Shown here piece after piece: positions 39,410 to 39,686 of a DNA stretch of 39,686 bases. The stretch is from Hydrogenobacter sp. (GTDB lineage Bacteria > Aquificota > Aquificia > Aquificales > Aquificaceae), in assembly GCA_041287335.1 (NCBI GenBank), contig JBEULM010000016.1:1-39686 (forward strand), given 5' to 3'. A program made the translations under genes and the position numbers. The notes under the pieces were generated by a model, which was not told where the DNA came from, did not search any database, and was given only the letters and a program-made list of their open reading frames with translations. Every line of letters begins with the position of its first letter. Position 1 is the stretch's first letter.

Positions 39410-39686
39410 AAAAATATTCTTATACGACTGGCAGTACAAATTTTTGGCATTACTTTTAGGGTTTTTCTTATGGCTTATAGTGAACCTGGGGGTAAGAGTT
39501 CCCATAGTTGTAGAGCGGAGCATACAGATAGTTAACGAAGATCCCCATTATGTTTACAAACTTGAAAGGAAAAGGGTAAGGATAAGGCTTTTGGTTATTG
39601 AAAGGCTCAGCCTTAACGAAAGCATAGAGGGAGTAAAAGCGATAGTTGATGTAAAAGGATTAGGCGAAGGTGACTACATACTCAAG
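39402..39686 (+). CDS. cdaR: CdaR/YbbR-like protein, 3' end cut by the window
   Basis: The first 95 codons of a protein starting at ATG 39402, eight bases inside cdaA. It begins with a short cytoplasmic segment, LFLYDWQYKF-like IFLYDWQYKFLA, a single transmembrane helix (LLLGFFLWLIVNLGV) and then an extracytoplasmic beta-strand domain (PIVVERSIQIVNEDPHYVY), which is YbbR-like. CdaR modulates CdaA activity. The remainder lies outside the window, so length and repeats cannot be judged. Confidence 0.8.
   Translation, partial: MLKKIFLYDWQYKFLALLLGFFLWLIVNLGVRVPIVVERSIQIVNEDPHYVYKLERKRVRIRLLVIERLSLNESIEGVKAIVDVKGLGEGDYILK

Overview
This window looks like a chromosomal segment of a thermophilic, Gram-negative chemolithoautotroph of the Aquificales (Aquificaceae: Aquifex, Hydrogenobacter or Thermocrinis type). 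The evidence is: an archaeal-type bifunctional fructose-1,6-bisphosphate aldolase/phosphatase, a selenocysteine-containing SelD, an F0 subunit c with an apparent signal peptide, an rpmH-yidD junction with no room for rnpA (Aquifex is known to lack the usual RNase P), AG-rich codon usage and very compact overlapping operons. Genus cannot be fixed from the sequence alone.

Layout. 1-4468: a glycosyltransferase remnant, then a sigma-54-type promoter with two upstream palindromes serving two DUF2173/roadblock-like proteins and a tetraheme cytochrome c. These are followed by a polypyrimidine tract, a bacteriohemerythrin and a PAS/sigma-54 activator. 4445-8425 (minus): ribF, a NYN-domain nuclease, an eRF1-like baeRF protein and a membrane-anchored coiled-coil protein. 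8464-14025 (plus): fbp, smc, hemH. 14006-16216 (minus): a zinc-ribbon/HEAT protein, an MglA-like GTPase and a roadblock protein, with a 43-bp Pho-box-like dyad before a divergent small gene.

16844-22713 (plus) is the most striking part: a lanthanide-type PQQ alcohol dehydrogenase (XoxF), a PQQ-associated beta-propeller protein, a XoxJ-type periplasmic protein and a TonB-dependent receptor resembling the E. coli PQQ receptor PqqU/YncD. It is followed at 22913-28141 by a CoxS-CoxL(form II)-CoxM-XdhC-CoxG molybdenum hydroxylase operon, and on the other strand by a MocA-like cytidylyltransferase. Together they suggest periplasmic alcohol oxidation with imported PQQ, followed by cytoplasmic oxidation of an aldehyde or similar compound by a molybdenum enzyme. 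The functional link is inference.

28720-39686: a lipoprotein, selD with an in-frame UGA and a candidate SECIS hairpin, a lone TnpB element inserted at the selD stop codon, then on the minus strand alr, atpB, atpE, rpmH, yidD and yidC. On the plus strand come tpx and folP-cdaA-cdaR (folate and c-di-AMP), with cdaR cut by the window edge. No tRNA, rRNA or CRISPR array was found. No stretch longer than about 300 bases lacks a gene.
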